DNA from: Pararhodonellum marinum | GTDB lineage: Bacteria > Bacteroidota > Bacteroidia > Cytophagales > Cyclobacteriaceae | NCBI RefSeq assembly: GCF_015354735.1 | Contig: NZ_JACEFJ010000008.1 | Coordinates: 1 to 64,000, forward strand | Length of the DNA stretch: 64,000 nucleotides | Reading direction: 5' to 3' | Part shown: in pieces, positions 1 through 9,956 of the stretch | How positions within the stretch are numbered: the stretch's first letter is position 1 | How the letters are laid out: every line of letters begins with the position of its first letter | Notes under the pieces: generated by a model | Told to the model about the DNA's origin: nothing | The model's input: only the letters and a program-made list of their open reading frames with translations | The model's database searches: none | Program-made: the position numbers and the translations under genes

Positions 1-3000
1 TGCGGTTGCAGTAGCCGTGTTGGTGAAGCTGCCGTTGTCAATATCCGCCTGGGTCACCGTGTAGCTTACGTTGAAGCTCTCGGTTGCTCCCGGGGCAAGG
101 CTGGCGATGGTGGTGTTGAAGCCCGTCTGAGGATCTTCCACCACAATATTGGTCAGGGTCGTGTTGCCCGTGTTCTCTACCGTGATGGTGTATTCCAGCA
201 GATCGCCGACCGCCGCATAGCTTGCGGTGGCTGCCGTCTTGGTCACTTCAATGGCAGGAGCACCAACAGGATTGATGGTCACTTGACTGGTATTGTTATC
301 CAGGTCAGGATCATCTTCATTGCCATCAACAGTTGCTATGTTGGTGAAATCACCAGACTCTAATACTTCGACAGTTATGATCAAAGTTACGGGAGGACCA
401 GTGGATAAATTGCCGATGTTCCAGGTAACTTCTCTGCTTACGGGATCATAAGAAGTGTTTCCTCCTCCATTGTCACTTACATAATCAAAACCACTTGGAA
501 TCACATCAGAGACCACCACTCCTGTGGCATCGCTGGGGCCATTGTTTTGAACTGAAAGTGTAAAAGTGATGGTTGTTCCAATATCTGGCGTAAGGTTACT
601 CGCGGATTTATTGATAGCCAAGTCTGCCAATTCATCCACAGATATGATAACCACATTGCTGATCACGTCATCACATGATCCGGATGAAACAATTCTTCTA
701 TAATAAGTAGTCACAGATAATGCTCCAGGAGCAAAACCTTGGGCATTGGCACCTGAAATATCAGTGAAATTTGTACCGTCGGTAGATACCTGCCATTGAT
801 AGCTGAAGGTTCCTGTTCCGCCAGTGGGTACACTACCAGTCAATGGATCCGGCGTTTGTCCTACAAATATGGTTTGATCTGCATTGATGACATTGTTGTC
901 TATGTCCTCCAGAACGGTAATGGTAACTTCATCACCTGTAGCAGGACAACCACCATTGCTGATGGTCCAGCTCAATACGTTGTCTCCTATACCCAAATTA
1001 CTTACAGTAGTATTAGGGTCGGAATCATCCGCAAAATCTGCTGTTCCTGATATTACTACCCATTGGCCTACACCCACTGCCGGAGAATTGCCTGCCAAAG
1101 TGGTGGTGAAAATCCCACAAAGATCTTGATCAGGTCCGGCATCCGCTGGACTTGGTTCAGCAGAAACATCGATTTCGACAAAATCGCTACTTGGAGGGCA
1201 ATCCCCGCTACTGACTCTCCATTCAAAAATATAGGTACCTTCTTGAAGGTTGTCTATTGGAGTATTAGGAGAAAGGGGATCACCTATTACAGGTGTGTTG
1301 GGTCCTGAAACAAAGAACCAAGAACCAATGCCACTTGTCGGTGCGATGGCTCCGAGATTGGTTGTGGTGGCTCCACATAAAAACTGATCGATTCCTGCAT
1401 CAGCCACAGAAGGTGGCAAATTGACCGTGACAGTGACTACATTGCTTACGCCGGTAATCGGAGGACCTGTAGCTGGAGTAGAAGATACGACTCTTCTGAA
1501 AAAAGTGTTTTCAGTCAAAGCACCAGGGCTGTAATTTTGCCCATCGGCTCCTGGAATATCTGTAAAATTCGTTCCATCGGTGGAAATCTGCCACTGATAG
1601 GTATAGGTGCTGCCATTTCCACCTGTAGGCAATGAGCCTGTCAAAGGATTGACCGTCTCTCCCAAACAGATTTCCTGGTCAGCTTCAATGATGTTGTTGC
1701 CTATTTGAACCCTAGGTGTTACCGTAGATGTATTGTTATCCAAATCCGGATCATCGAAATCTCCATCTACCGTTCCCGTATTGGTATAGACTCCCCCATC
1801 ATTAACCGTTACGTTTAAGGTTAAGGTGGCTGTGCCATCTACAGGCAAATCCCCAACAGTCCAAATCCCTGTTCCTTCATCGAATGTGCCCTGTGTGGCA
1901 CTGGCTGAAACAAAAGTATAACCAGATGGTAACACGTCTTCTACCACTACACCTGTATTGGCAGCTGGGCCTAGGTTAGTCACCACCAAAGAGAATGAAA
2001 TGGCTTCCCCAACTTCCGGGGTATCATTGGAAACAGATTTGATGATTTGGAGGTCAGACTCGATTTCGCAGTCTTCATCCACCGCTATACAGGCATTGAT
2101 GGTGAAGTTATCCAGATAAATTTGCCTGTTGGCTGAATTGGAAAGATTGAATCTTATTCTATAAATTCCAGTCAGATTGACATTGATGGTTCTCGTTCCT
2201 GTATCATTTGGACCAAAAGAAACAGCATCTGTAGCTACCACATTTCCATTTGTGTCTATGATTTCTGTAGTGATGGTTCTATTGGCTCCCTGACCAGGAC
2301 CTGGTGCCAGACCATAATCAAAAGTAATGGTAGTTGCTCCTTCAAATATAAAAAATGGTGTTATCGCTGTCGATTGGTTACCTTCAATGCGATTGTTGTT
2401 AATTCCAGCATTTCCTGTAAACGCCCAGCAATTGTCTTCAAAATCTGAGGTTGATCCCGTATTGAAATCCTCGACCAAAAAACAGCATTCTTCCAATTCA
2501 GGATCTGCTGTAACTGCGGCAATCTGTCCATTTGCACCTTGGGTGGCTCCATTGGAAGGGAATTCAGTAACGCCAGAACTATTGGTGGTACCATTGGCTC
2601 CTCCAAGAATATTTATGGCAGGTGCACCTGCGGCTACAGCCACAAATCCTCCACCTCCACCGCCTCCTGGACCTTCAGCTTCATCGGCACAACAAGTAAT
2701 ATTTTGATTACCTCCATTTCCACCGTTGGCAGTAATGGTAAGTGAGTTGGCCACATTGGCGGACCTTATGATGATTGAACCACCAGAGCCACCACCACCA
2801 GGTCCATCATTACCGGTTGGAGGGGTGTTAAGGGCAGTTTGTCCGTTACTTATTACTGTACCATTTCCAGTGATGGAATTGGCCATCAAATAAACGATTC
2901 CTCCTCCATTGCCTCCTGCTGTGGCTGCATTGTTATTTCCATCTCCGGCACCGCCTCCACCACCTAAAAATATCCTACTGGCAGGATCTGCCACCAAGGG

Positions 3001-4077
3001 TCTACCGCCCCTACCACCAACTTCGTATCTGTTGTTACCTCCCCAGTTCGTATTTCCGGGTCCCTCAGCCAAGGCATTCCTGTTGAAGGTACTAAAGGTA
3101 TAACCACCTCGACCACCCCCGGAGGAGGTGGTCAAAGCATTGCCGTTTGCAATAAATGCCGGATCTAAGTTCCAAGCTGCTGCTCCTGGGCAGGCCGCAC
3201 ACATCACTCCTTGCCCGGTCCATACGTTTCCGTTGTTGCCATTGGCGCCTCCACCACCACCGGCATTGTGAGAGTTACCACCCCCGCCTCCATTCGCCGG
3301 TGCCCCTCTTGCATTTCTTCCGCCTAATCCATCATATTGTACCCAGTTACCTGCAATACTTTCTCCTTTTTCTCCCCCATAAGATGCGTCGGCACTGACA
3401 AAATTTCCCCAAAGGTTATTGCCGCTGGCAAGACTGCCATTGAAAACCCTTCCTCCTCTAAAACCCAACTCAGAAGCATTGATGATTCCGTTGTTGATGA
3501 TTTGATTGGCATGGACGACAACCAGACCTCCTGACCTTCCGCCTGCTCGATCGGCAAAGGGAAGTGCAGTAATCGACGTTCCGGCATTAATCGTTAATAT
3601 ATCGTATTGGGGTACCTTTATAACTTGGGTGGCCCCGTTTGCTGCATAATTATTGGTGATTTCACAATCTGTTGTGATTTCATTTCCATTCACCGCTGCA
3701 ATGTATCGGAATTCATACAAGCCGGCAGCGTTGTAATTGGTGATAGCTCCGTAGCCTGAGTTATTGCCGGTAGCAATATTTGCACCCTGGGCTTGGTAAA
3801 TCATGATCAGGTCTCCTACTTCAAGGCCACCCAGATCAGCCGCCACATTATTGACCAATATTTCTCTGGAATCCGAAGCGATATTACTCACTACCGGACT
3901 GTAATTGTTCACCACAAGATTCGGACTGTTCACCACCAGATTACCATCTTTTCCTGCCTGGGCAAAAGTGTCTATTACGGGTGAAATGAATGCGATTAAA
4001 ACAAGGATGGTGGAGAATAGTACCAATTTCCATATGGAATTTGGCATACCATAACTCGGCTGGGCATCTGTTTTCAT
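1..4077 (-). CDS. Large secreted DUF11-type surface protein (3' end beyond window)
   Basis: An uninterrupted minus-strand frame runs 1359 codons from an ATG at 4077 to the left edge, so the C-terminus is missing. A signal peptide is visible (hydrophobic core ending DTFA, then QAGKDG); an internal ATG at 4047 would give a more usual 29-residue signal. Residues about 260-480 are extremely rich in Gly/Asn (runs such as GGGGGG). Three DUF11-type beta-sandwich repeats begin near residues 672, 1147 and 1270, each opening with an I.K(S/T)(A/V) strand and ending in NN(T/S) or TNTA. Between the first two lie a duplicated Ig-like module (YQWQISTDGTNFTDI and YQWQVSTDGTNFTDI) and two ADAG.DQ..CG modules. 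Such proteins are usually exported by the type IX system through a C-terminal sorting domain, which cannot be seen here. Inferred role: cell-surface adhesin or matrix protein. Confidence 0.85.
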   Translation of the reverse strand, partial: MKTDAQPSYGMPNSIWKLVLFSTILVLIAFISPVIDTFAQAGKDGNLVVNSPNLVVNNYSPVVSNIASDSREILVNNVAADLGGLEVGDLIMIYQAQGANIATGNNSGYGAITNYNAAGLYEFRYIAAVNGNEITTDCEITNNYAANGATQVIKVPQYDILTINAGTSITALPFADRAGGRSGGLVVVHANQIINNGIINASELGFRGGRVFNGSLASGNNLWGNFVSADASYGGEKGESIAGNWVQYDGLGGRNARGAPANGGGGGNSHNAGGGGGANGNNGNVWTGQGVMCAACPGAAAWNLDPAFIANGNALTTSSGGGRGGYTFSTFNRNALAEGPGNTNWGGNNRYEVGGRGGRPLVADPASRIFLGGGGGAGDGNNNAATAGGNGGGIVYLMANSITGNGTVISNGQTALNTPPTGNDGPGGGGSGGSIIIRSANVANSLTITANGGNGGNQNITCCADEAEGPGGGGGGGFVAVAAGAPAINILGGANGTTNSSGVTEFPSNGATQGANGQIAAVTADPELEECCFLVEDFNTGSTSDFEDNCWAFTGNAGINNNRIEGNQSTAITPFFIFEGATTITFDYGLAPGPGQGANRTITTEIIDTNGNVVATDAVSFGPNDTGTRTINVNLTGIYRIRFNLSNSANRQIYLDNFTINACIAVDEDCEIESDLQIIKSVSNDTPEVGEAISFSLVVTNLGPAANTGVVVEDVLPSGYTFVSASATQGTFDEGTGIWTVGDLPVDGTATLTLNVTVNDGGVYTNTGTVDGDFDDPDLDNNTSTVTPRVQIGNNIIEADQEICLGETVNPLTGSLPTGGNGSTYTYQWQISTDGTNFTDIPGADGQNYSPGALTENTFFRRVVSSTPATGPPITGVSNVVTVTVNLPPSVADAGIDQFLCGATTTNLGAIAPTSGIGSWFFVSGPNTPVIGDPLSPNTPIDNLQEGTYIFEWRVSSGDCPPSSDFVEIDVSAEPSPADAGPDQDLCGIFTTTLAGNSPAVGVGQWVVISGTADFADDSDPNTTVSNLGIGDNVLSWTISNGGCPATGDEVTITVLEDIDNNVINADQTIFVGQTPDPLTGSVPTGGTGTFSYQWQVSTDGTNFTDISGANAQGFAPGALSVTTYYRRIVSSGSCDDVISNVVIISVDELADLAINKSASNLTPDIGTTITFTLSVQNNGPSDATGVVVSDVIPSGFDYVSDNGGGNTSYDPVSREVTWNIGNLSTGPPVTLIITVEVLESGDFTNIATVDGNEDDPDLDNNTSQVTINPVGAPAIEVTKTAATASYAAVGDLLEYTITVENTGNTTLTNIVVEDPQTGFNTTIASLAPGATESFNVSYTVTQADIDNGSFTNTATATA
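680..910 (-). repeat. Internal Ig-like repeat, copy 2 of the surface protein
   Basis: This encodes a module reading NNVINADQTIFVGQTPDPL, then YQWQVSTDGTNFTDISGA and ending YYRRIVSS. It is clearly homologous at protein and DNA level to the module at about 1475-1710 (NNIIEADQEICLGETVNPL, YQWQISTDGTNFTDIPGA, FFRRVVSS), indicating internal duplication. Confidence 0.75.
1475..1710 (-). repeat. Internal Ig-like repeat, copy 1 of the surface protein
   Basis: Partner of the module at about 680-910. The two are separated by two ADAG.DQ..CG modules of about 80 residues that are themselves related to one another. Confidence 0.75.
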
Positions 4078-4166
4078 AAAAAACTCGGTAAAAATTCTGT
4101 CAAATATTAATGATTTATCTCAATCTAATAATTAAACCAGGGCCTAGTCTATGTATACTTAAAGGT

Positions 4167-4174
4167 CAAATATA
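4167..4174 (-). promoter_or_regulatory. Possible -7 box upstream of the surface protein
   Basis: The minus strand reads TATATTTG, a perfect match to the Bacteroidota -7 consensus TAnnTTTG, about 90 bases before the ATG at 4077. No convincing -33 TTTG lies at the expected spacing, so support is weak. Confidence 0.3.
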
Positions 4175-4559
4175 AATTAATTTTTATTTTTAAAAAGAAA
4201 TTTTTCATGATGTTTTTCTCTCTTTTAGGAATTATATCGAAATAAAAGTGGTTAAAAAAAGAGCAGTTTAGAATATAATTTGTTTAAAAAACATTTTTTT
4301 GTAAACGTAATTCATTTTGCTTAATACTTTTTTAGTCATCCTTACGTTGAACCTTTTCAAAATTTGAGTGATATTATTTTTAGTTAAATGAAAAAAATTT
4401 CCTGAGGAGTATTGATAATTACAATAAACAGAGGATTTATTGGCTTTTGCTCAGAAAAAAATCTCAATTACGGATTCCCATAAATTTAGGTTTAAACGGA
4501 AAAACCGAACTACTGGTAATCCATCAAAACTGGGAAAGATCTATAGAGAAACTTTACCT

Positions 4560-4631
4560 AGTCACTTCGACGGTAGGAGAAGTCTAATAACCTGAGTCTA
4601 TCTTAGATTTCTCCCTTCGGTCGAAATGACT
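4560..4631. repeat. Hairpin repeat copy A
   Basis: Left arm AGTCACTTCGAC...GAGAAGTCTAA and right arm TTAGATTTCTCCC...GTCGAAATGACT are imperfect reverse complements of about 28 bases, separated by a loop at about 4588-4603. Confidence 0.85.
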
Positions 4632-4755
4632 AAAAGAAGGTCGGAATGACTAAGAAAGGTTGGAATTACTAAGAAATGATTGTCATGGAAAGGGAAGGTA
4701 AATGCCAGTAGCAATCCAATAACACCCGGAAAGCTGCCTTAAATAACTTGCCCTT

Positions 4756-4782
4756 AGTCACTTCGACATTAGGATAAGTCTA
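4756..4782. repeat. Hairpin repeat copy B (left arm only)
   Basis: Half copy: AGTCACTTCGACATTAGGAT followed by AAGTCTA matches the left arm of the other copies. The right arm is absent, suggesting a decayed or recombined element. Confidence 0.7.
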
Positions 4783-4850
4783 TTTACTCTAAGGTAAAAG
4801 CCAGTAGCAATCCATCAAAACCTGGAAAGTGGCTTTGAGAAACCTGCCCT

Positions 4851-4923
4851 AGTCACTTCGACGACAGGAGAAGTCTAATAATCTTAAGGCATTCTTAGAT
4901 TTCTCCCTTCGGTCGAAATGACT
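4851..4923. repeat. Hairpin repeat copy C
   Basis: Full hairpin nearly identical to the copy at 5088-5160, including the loop segment AAGGCATTC. It is followed by an extended degenerate tail of GACTAA-AAGAAGGTCG units to about 5000. Confidence 0.85.
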
Positions 4924-5087
4924 AAAAGAAGGTCGAAAGGACTAAAAGAAGGTCGGAATAACTAAGAAAATGGCCAAAGGACTAAGAAACGGTTGAAATG
5001 GAAAAGAAACAGAAGAAATGGAAAGGAAAGGCCAGTGGCAATACCAAACCATTCAAAACAAGCAATACTATTAAAAAAGCTTGCCCT

Positions 5088-5160
5088 AGTCTCTTCGACG
5101 ACAGGAGAAGTCTAAAAATTTTAAGGCATTCTTAGATTTCTCCCTTCGGTCGAAATGACT
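5088..5160. repeat. Hairpin repeat copy D, next to the leu operon end
   Basis: Full hairpin. On the minus strand it is followed about 10 bases later by a run of six T, so it could act as the terminator of the ilv-leu operon, whose last stop codon is at 5213. Confidence 0.8.
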
Positions 5161-5212
5161 AAAAGAAGGTCGAAAGGACTAGGGAAGGGACGGGATGACT
5201 AGGAGGTATCCC

Positions 5213-6274
5213 CTATACGTTTTCCGCCAGCCAGTCACCTACTTCCGAGGTTCCGTAGGCTTTACCTCCATCTGCTATGTCCTCGGTCACCACCCCTTTT
5301 TCCAATGAAAGGTTTACCACATCCGAAATAACCTTGGCCTCGGCATCCAAGCCAAAGGCATACTCAAACATCATGGCCGCTGACAACACTGTGGCCAAAG
5401 GATTGGCAATGTTTTTTCCGGTAGCCTGTGGATAAGAACCGTGTATCGGTTCAAACAATTTATTATCCGTGCCTAAAGAAGCCGAAGGCATCAAGCCCAT
5501 AGAACCGGAAATCACAGAAGCCTCATCCGTGAGGATGTCCCCAAAAAGATTTTCTGTAATCAAAACATCATATGCCTTTGGCCATTGGATCAGCCGCATG
5601 GCCACAGCATCCACAAATTCATATTCCACCTTTACATCCGGATAATTTGGGGCCAGCTCCTGCACCGTCTCTCTCCATAGCCTGGATGTCGCCAATACAT
5701 TGGCTTTATCCACACAGGTCAATAATTTTCTTCTTTTCATGGCGAATTCAAAACCCATGATGGCCAATCTGGATATTTCTTCTTTGGAATAAACATTCGT
5801 ATCAAAGGCTTTGGTACCCTGTTCATTCCTTCCCCTCGGTTCACCGAAGTAGATTCCACCGGTCAACTCCCTTAAAAAAACAAAGTCAGTACCTTCGATC
5901 CTATCTCTTTTCAAAGGGGATTTATGCAATAGGGAGGGGAAAGTAAAAGTGGGCCTCACATTGGCAAATAGCCCCAATTTTTTCCTCATCTCCAACAATC
6001 CCTGCTCAGGCCTGATTTTAGCCTTGGGATCATTGTCGTACTTTGGATCTCCAATGGCGCCAAAAAGGACCGCATCATTTCTCAAACACACCTCATGCGT
6101 GGCATCAGGGTACGGATTTCCAACCTGGTCTATGGCTGTCGCACCAACGGCCGCCTCCTCAAAATGTATCTTATGCCCAAATTTTTCACCTACCGCTTTG
6201 ACTACTTTTACAGCTTGTTGTATTACCTCCGGGCCTATGCCATCACCTGGCAACAGTGCTATATTCATTTCCAT
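5213..6274 (-). CDS. leuB: 3-isopropylmalate dehydrogenase
   Basis: Oxidatively decarboxylates 3-isopropylmalate to 2-oxoisocaproate with NAD+, the third step of leucine synthesis, in the cytosol. The 353 residues match the family length. Visible signatures are the N-terminal [11 protein letters not shown], the substrate-binding [15 protein letters not shown], and the C-terminal [12 protein letters not shown] with [18 protein letters not shown] for NAD binding. The ATG at 6274 lies inside the 3' end of the preceding synthase gene (32-base overlap), implying translational coupling; a second ATG at 6268 is an alternative. It is the last gene of the nine-gene branched-chain operon. No neighbouring gene follows on this strand, only hairpin repeats. 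Confidence 0.97.
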   Translation of the reverse strand: MEMNIALLPGDGIGPEVIQQAVKVVKAVGEKFGHKIHFEEAAVGATAIDQVGNPYPDATHEVCLRNDAVLFGAIGDPKYDNDPKAKIRPEQGLLEMRKKLGLFANVRPTFTFPSLLHKSPLKRDRIEGTDFVFLRELTGGIYFGEPRGRNEQGTKAFDTNVYSKEEISRLAIMGFEFAMKRRKLLTCVDKANVLATSRLWRETVQELAPNYPDVKVEYEFVDAVAMRLIQWPKAYDVLITENLFGDILTDEASVISGSMGLMPSASLGTDNKLFEPIHGSYPQATGKNIANPLATVLSAAMMFEYAFGLDAEAKVISDVVNLSLEKGVVTEDIADGGKAYGTSEVGDWLAENV

Positions 6275-7832
6275 AAAAATTCTTTTTTTCTTTGTCGTTA
6301 TCGTGTTTATCGAATTGTTCTATGATGTTTAGCATTTTTTCTGTGGCCATCATGGCAGCCACTGTTTGGTCGCTGTCCAGTCCTTTGGTTTTGAATATTT
6401 TCCCGTAATCCCAAGTGATCACCGTTTCGACAAATGCGTCGGTTTTTCCTCCAGGAGGAATGCTGACATGAAAGTCAGTCAATTTGGGAAGGGATTTGTT
6501 CAGAGACTTGTATATCTTTTGCACCGCCTTCATGAAAGAATCATACTGACCATCTCCAGATGCATATTCCTCGTAGCATTTATCTTGGATTTTCAGCCTG
6601 AGCTGAACCGTGGGTTTGAGTCCCTTGGAATGAGCCATGTGATACCCCTCAATGCTGATGTCCTTCCTGATGGAGTTGTTTTGAAGTACATCTGAGATAA
6701 TATAGGGCAAATCTTCCGTAGTCACCCTTTCCTTTTTGTCTCCAAGCTCAATTATTTTTTGGGTCACCTTTGCCAGTTCTTCAGGCTCCAAAGAAATGCC
6801 AAGCTCCATCAGGTTTTTAAGGATATTGGCTTTTCCTGAGGTTTTGCCCAAGGCATACTTTCTGGTTCTACCAAATCGCTCTGGTAAGAGGTCATTGAAA
6901 TAAAGGTTTTTCTTGTTGTCGCCATCAGCGTGAATGCCAGCTGTCTGAGTAAATACATTTTCCCCAACCACAGGTTTATTGGAAGGTATGTGCAGACCAG
7001 AAAATTGTTCTACCAATTTGCTGACTCTGAAAATCTTGTTTTCCTGAACATGAAGTCGAAAATCAGTAAAATCGCTCACCGCCGCCACTACACTTTCCAA
7101 AGGGGCATTGCCTGCCCTTTCACCCAGACCGTTGACGGTAGTGTGAATCCCTGACACCCCGTTTGCTATGGCTTCCAGTACATTGGCTACGGAAAGGTCA
7201 TAATCATTGTGGGCATGAAAATCAAAATGACAATCTGGAAACTCACTGGTAATCAATCGAACGAACTTAGCCACCTCATGGGGATGAAGCAAACCCAAAG
7301 TATCTGGCAACATGATTCTTTGTACCGGCTTATTGGCCAAAAAGCCTATCAATTCCATCGTATATTCCATGGAATTCCGCATGCCGTTGCTCCAATCTTC
7401 TAAATAAACATTCACCGCAATTCCCCTACTCAGGGCATATTGGATGCAGGCATCTATTTCTTCAAAATGCTGTTCGGGAGTCTTTTTCAATTGGTGGACC
7501 AAATGATTTAGAGAGCCTTTGGTCAGCAGGTTCATCACTTTGGCGCCTGCTTTGACCATCCAGTCCACAGATGCAGGGGTATCTACAAATCCCAAAACCT
7601 CTATCTTGTCCAGGAACCCCTTCTCAGCGGCCCATTGGGTGATTTTGCTGACACCTTCCAATTCTCCCTCTGAGACCCTTGCAGAAGCCACCTCAATCCT
7701 ATCCACCTTAAGCTCTTCCAATAACAATTTGGCAATTTGAAGTTTTTCGGAAGGCAGGAATGCCACACCGGAAGTTTGTTCTCCATCCCTGAGCGTAGTA
7801 TCCATGATCTCTAATATCCTTTGCTGGCCCAT
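6243..7832 (-). CDS. Second 2-isopropylmalate synthase / citramalate synthase-like protein
   Basis: A 529-residue member of the HMGL/LeuA family. Visible are [12 protein letters not shown] near the N-terminus (catalytic Arg-Asp), [12 protein letters not shown] (metal-binding HxH), [14 protein letters not shown], and a C-terminal LeuA-type allosteric domain (about residues 380-510). It differs strongly from the true LeuA at 9957-11465 in the same operon, so it is a paralogue, not a recent duplicate. The family includes (R)-citramalate synthase (CimA), which condenses pyruvate with acetyl-CoA and feeds isoleucine synthesis through LeuC, LeuD and LeuB. Its position between leuD and leuB fits either activity. 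The assignment to CimA rather than LeuA cannot be settled from the sequence alone. The start ATG at 7832 begins [14 protein letters not shown]. Confidence 0.85.
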   Translation of the reverse strand: MGQQRILEIMDTTLRDGEQTSGVAFLPSEKLQIAKLLLEELKVDRIEVASARVSEGELEGVSKITQWAAEKGFLDKIEVLGFVDTPASVDWMVKAGAKVMNLLTKGSLNHLVHQLKKTPEQHFEEIDACIQYALSRGIAVNVYLEDWSNGMRNSMEYTMELIGFLANKPVQRIMLPDTLGLLHPHEVAKFVRLITSEFPDCHFDFHAHNDYDLSVANVLEAIANGVSGIHTTVNGLGERAGNAPLESVVAAVSDFTDFRLHVQENKIFRVSKLVEQFSGLHIPSNKPVVGENVFTQTAGIHADGDNKKNLYFNDLLPERFGRTRKYALGKTSGKANILKNLMELGISLEPEELAKVTQKIIELGDKKERVTTEDLPYIISDVLQNNSIRKDISIEGYHMAHSKGLKPTVQLRLKIQDKCYEEYASGDGQYDSFMKAVQKIYKSLNKSLPKLTDFHVSIPPGGKTDAFVETVITWDYGKIFKTKGLDSDQTVAAMMATEKMLNIIEQFDKHDNDKEKKNFYGNEYSTVAR

Positions 7833-7866
7833 GGTGTCTTTTTGAACATTCTCAAACCTGTAATTC

Positions 7867-7882
7867 GGCAGTACTTACTGCC
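7867..7882 (-). other. Short perfect hairpin before the second LeuA-like gene
   Basis: GGCAGTA-CT-TACTGCC is a 7-bp perfect inverted repeat located 35 bases upstream of the ATG at 7832, in the only sizeable gap of the leu part of the operon. It could be an mRNA processing or translational control element. Confidence 0.5.
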
Positions 7883-7932
7883 AAAAACCAGATTTTCAAT
7901 TGGTTTGAATAATAATTAATATTTAGATTTGC

Positions 7933-7952
7933 AAACCCGCTTTAGCGGGTTT
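7933..7952 (-). terminator. Intra-operon hairpin at the leuD stop codon
   Basis: AAACCCGC-TTTA-GCGGGTTT is an 8-bp perfect GC-rich stem that includes the leuD stop codon in its loop. No long T run follows on the minus strand, so partial termination or 3'-end protection of the upstream mRNA segment is more likely than full termination. Confidence 0.5.
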
Positions 7953-8532
7953 TAGCAAATTCCGCTATCTCTTCTTTAAGATTTAACAGGTAATCGATGT
8001 CATCGAACCCGTTCTTCATGTTTTCCTTTTTGTAGCTGTTGATATCAAAGGATTCGGACTCACCTGTACTCAGCAGGGTGATGGACTGTCTTTCTATGTC
8101 CACTTCGAGTTCTACTTTGGGATCTGCCTCTACAGCCTCAAAAACAGAATTAAGGAATTTTTCACTGACTGTAACGGGGAGCACACCGATATTCAGACAG
8201 TTATTTTTGAAGATGTCTGCGAAGAAACTGGATACCACGCACCTGAATCCATAATCATAAATTGCCCATACTGCGTGTTCCCTACTGGATCCTGAACCAA
8301 AATTCTTTCCTGATACCAAAATTTTTCCCTGATAGGTCGGGTTGTTCAGGACAAAATCAGGTTTGGGGGCTCCTGTGGGATCATACCGCCAATCACGAAA
8401 CAGGTTATCACCAAAGCCTACCCTTTCGGTGGCTTTTAGAAAACGGGCGGGAATGATTTGATCCGTATCCACATTTTCAGCCGGCAGGGGTACTACCGTG
8501 CTTTTTAATACATTGAATTTATCGTAAGCCAT
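7942..8532 (-). CDS. leuD: 3-isopropylmalate dehydratase small subunit
   Basis: Small subunit of isopropylmalate isomerase, which interconverts 2- and 3-isopropylmalate together with LeuC. The 196 residues are normal for the family. Recognisable segments are VVPLPAENVDTDQIIPARFL near the N-terminus and GKNFGSGSSREHAVWAIYDYGFRCV, the aconitase-swivel substrate loop, around residues 75-100. The ATG at 8532 follows the leuC stop by 10 bases. A 109-base gap with two hairpins separates it from the next gene, the largest break in the leu part of the operon. Confidence 0.97.
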   Translation of the reverse strand: MAYDKFNVLKSTVVPLPAENVDTDQIIPARFLKATERVGFGDNLFRDWRYDPTGAPKPDFVLNNPTYQGKILVSGKNFGSGSSREHAVWAIYDYGFRCVVSSFFADIFKNNCLNIGVLPVTVSEKFLNSVFEAVEADPKVELEVDIERQSITLLSTGESESFDINSYKKENMKNGFDDIDYLLNLKEEIAEFAKTR

Positions 8533-8542
8533 TGTTTTCTAT

Positions 8543-9943
8543 TTAAAATACTTCTCTTGGGTCAGTGATCTCTCCTGTCACAGCTACCGCAGCTACGGTG
8601 AGGGGACTAGCCAATAGGGTCCTTGAACCTGGTCCCTGTCTCCCTTCAAAGTTTCGGTTAGATGTGGAGACGGCATATTTACCGGATGGGATTTTATCAT
8701 CGTTCATGGCCAAACAGGCAGAACAACCCGGCTGTCGAAGTTTGAATCCCGCCTCTTCCAGGATCTTAACCAATCCTTCTTCATGGGCCAGTTTTTCCAC
8801 TTCTCTCGAACCGGGAACTATCCATGCTGTGATGTTGGGCGCCTTTTTCTTGCCTTTTACAAATTCGGCAACAGAACGGATATCTTCTATTCTGCCATTG
8901 GTGCAGCTACCCACAAAGACATAATCGATTTTTTTGCCTTGGATGGCTTCCCCGGGTAGAAAACCCATGTACTCCAGGGATTTTAGGTAGCTTTTCTTGT
9001 TGCTACCCTCCATGCCCACTGTTTCTGGAATAAACCCTTTGACTTTGATCCCCATGCCTGGATTGGTCCCATAAGTGATCATCGGCTCAATATCCGCTGC
9101 ATCATAATGGTATTCTAAGTCAAATTCGGCCCCTTCATCAGTTTTCAGACTTTCCCAATAAGCCACGGCTTTTTCCCAATCTGCTCCTTTTGGAGAGTAC
9201 CTTTTTCCTTTCAAATAAGCATAAGTGGTTTCATCAGGAGCTATCAGTCCGCCTCGGGCACCCATTTCAATACTCATGTTACAAATGGTCATTCTCGCTT
9301 CCATGCTCAGGGCACGGATGGCTGAACCAGCATATTCTATAAAATAGCCTGTTCCCCCACTCGCCGAAATCTGGGAAATGATGTAAAGGATGATGTCTTT
9401 GGAGGTGACGCCTTTGCCGAGTTCCCCATCTACGGTGATTCTGAGTTTTTTGGGTTTGCTCTGCATGATGCATTGGGTAGCCAAGACCATTTCTACTTCA
9501 GAAGTACCAATCCCAAAGGCTATCGCCCCAAAAGCCCCATGGGTGGAAGTGTGACTGTCTCCACACACGATGGTCATTCCCGGCTGGGTAACCCCCAATT
9601 CAGGGCCGATCACGTGGACTATGCCATGGTGGGCTGAACCTAAATCATGCAATTCAATGCCGTATTTTTTACAGTTGGTCCGTAGTTTTTCTACCTGCAT
9701 GCGGGACAGTTGATCCTTAATGGTTTTCTCCTGATCTATGGTAGGCACATTATGGTCAGGAGTAGCGATGGTTCTTTCCGGATGAAGCACTGTGACCCCT
9801 CTTTTTTCCAGATTGAGGAAGGCAACAGGGCTGGTCACTTCATGGATAAAATGTTTATCTATGAAAAAAACATCCGGACCGTCGGGGACAGTCCTTACCA
9901 CATGGGCATCCCAAATTTTATCAAATAAGGTTTTCTTTTCCAT
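8543..9943 (-). CDS. leuC: 3-isopropylmalate dehydratase large subunit
   Basis: Catalytic 4Fe-4S subunit of isopropylmalate isomerase, second step of leucine synthesis. The 466 residues agree with the family. Cluster-binding cysteines are visible in [10 protein letters not shown] (about residue 345) and [11 protein letters not shown] (about 405-411). Substrate motifs are [13 protein letters not shown] (about residue 147) and the N-terminal KIWDAHVV. The ATG at 9943 follows the leuA stop (9957) by 13 bases. With LeuD it could also act on citramalate if the paralogous synthase downstream is a CimA. Confidence 0.97.
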   Translation of the reverse strand: MEKKTLFDKIWDAHVVRTVPDGPDVFFIDKHFIHEVTSPVAFLNLEKRGVTVLHPERTIATPDHNVPTIDQEKTIKDQLSRMQVEKLRTNCKKYGIELHDLGSAHHGIVHVIGPELGVTQPGMTIVCGDSHTSTHGAFGAIAFGIGTSEVEMVLATQCIMQSKPKKLRITVDGELGKGVTSKDIILYIISQISASGGTGYFIEYAGSAIRALSMEARMTICNMSIEMGARGGLIAPDETTYAYLKGKRYSPKGADWEKAVAYWESLKTDEGAEFDLEYHYDAADIEPMITYGTNPGMGIKVKGFIPETVGMEGSNKKSYLKSLEYMGFLPGEAIQGKKIDYVFVGSCTNGRIEDIRSVAEFVKGKKKAPNITAWIVPGSREVEKLAHEEGLVKILEEAGFKLRQPGCSACLAMNDDKIPSGKYAVSTSNRNFEGRQGPGSRTLLASPLTVAAVAVTGEITDPREVF

Positions 9944-9956
9944 CTCTCTATTCTCT

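Larger units (their letters stand above)
4510..5205. repeat. Array of hairpin repeats filling the intergenic region
   Basis: The 1.1-kb gap 4078-5212 contains no credible gene. Its right half consists of three full and one half copy of a composite repeat. The order is a lead-in resembling GCCAGTAGCAATCCATCAAA, then TGCCCTAGTC, then a hairpin of about 73 bases. The hairpin is followed by a degenerate tandem tail built on GACTAAAAGAAGGTCG. The left part, 4078-4500, is AT-rich and holds only a possible promoter. The array ends 8 bases before the leuB stop codon, so a hairpin in it may also end leu operon transcription. Confidence 0.85.

Noticed and set aside
2327-2707. 126-codon plus-strand frame opposite the surface protein
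   Set aside because: Antisense to the Gly-rich region; the Pro/Ala-rich translation is simply the reverse of Gly codons.
4510-5205. Possible CRISPR array or rearranged insertion sequence
   Set aside because: Hairpins with degenerate tails, no unique spacers, no transposase frame and no target-site duplication visible.
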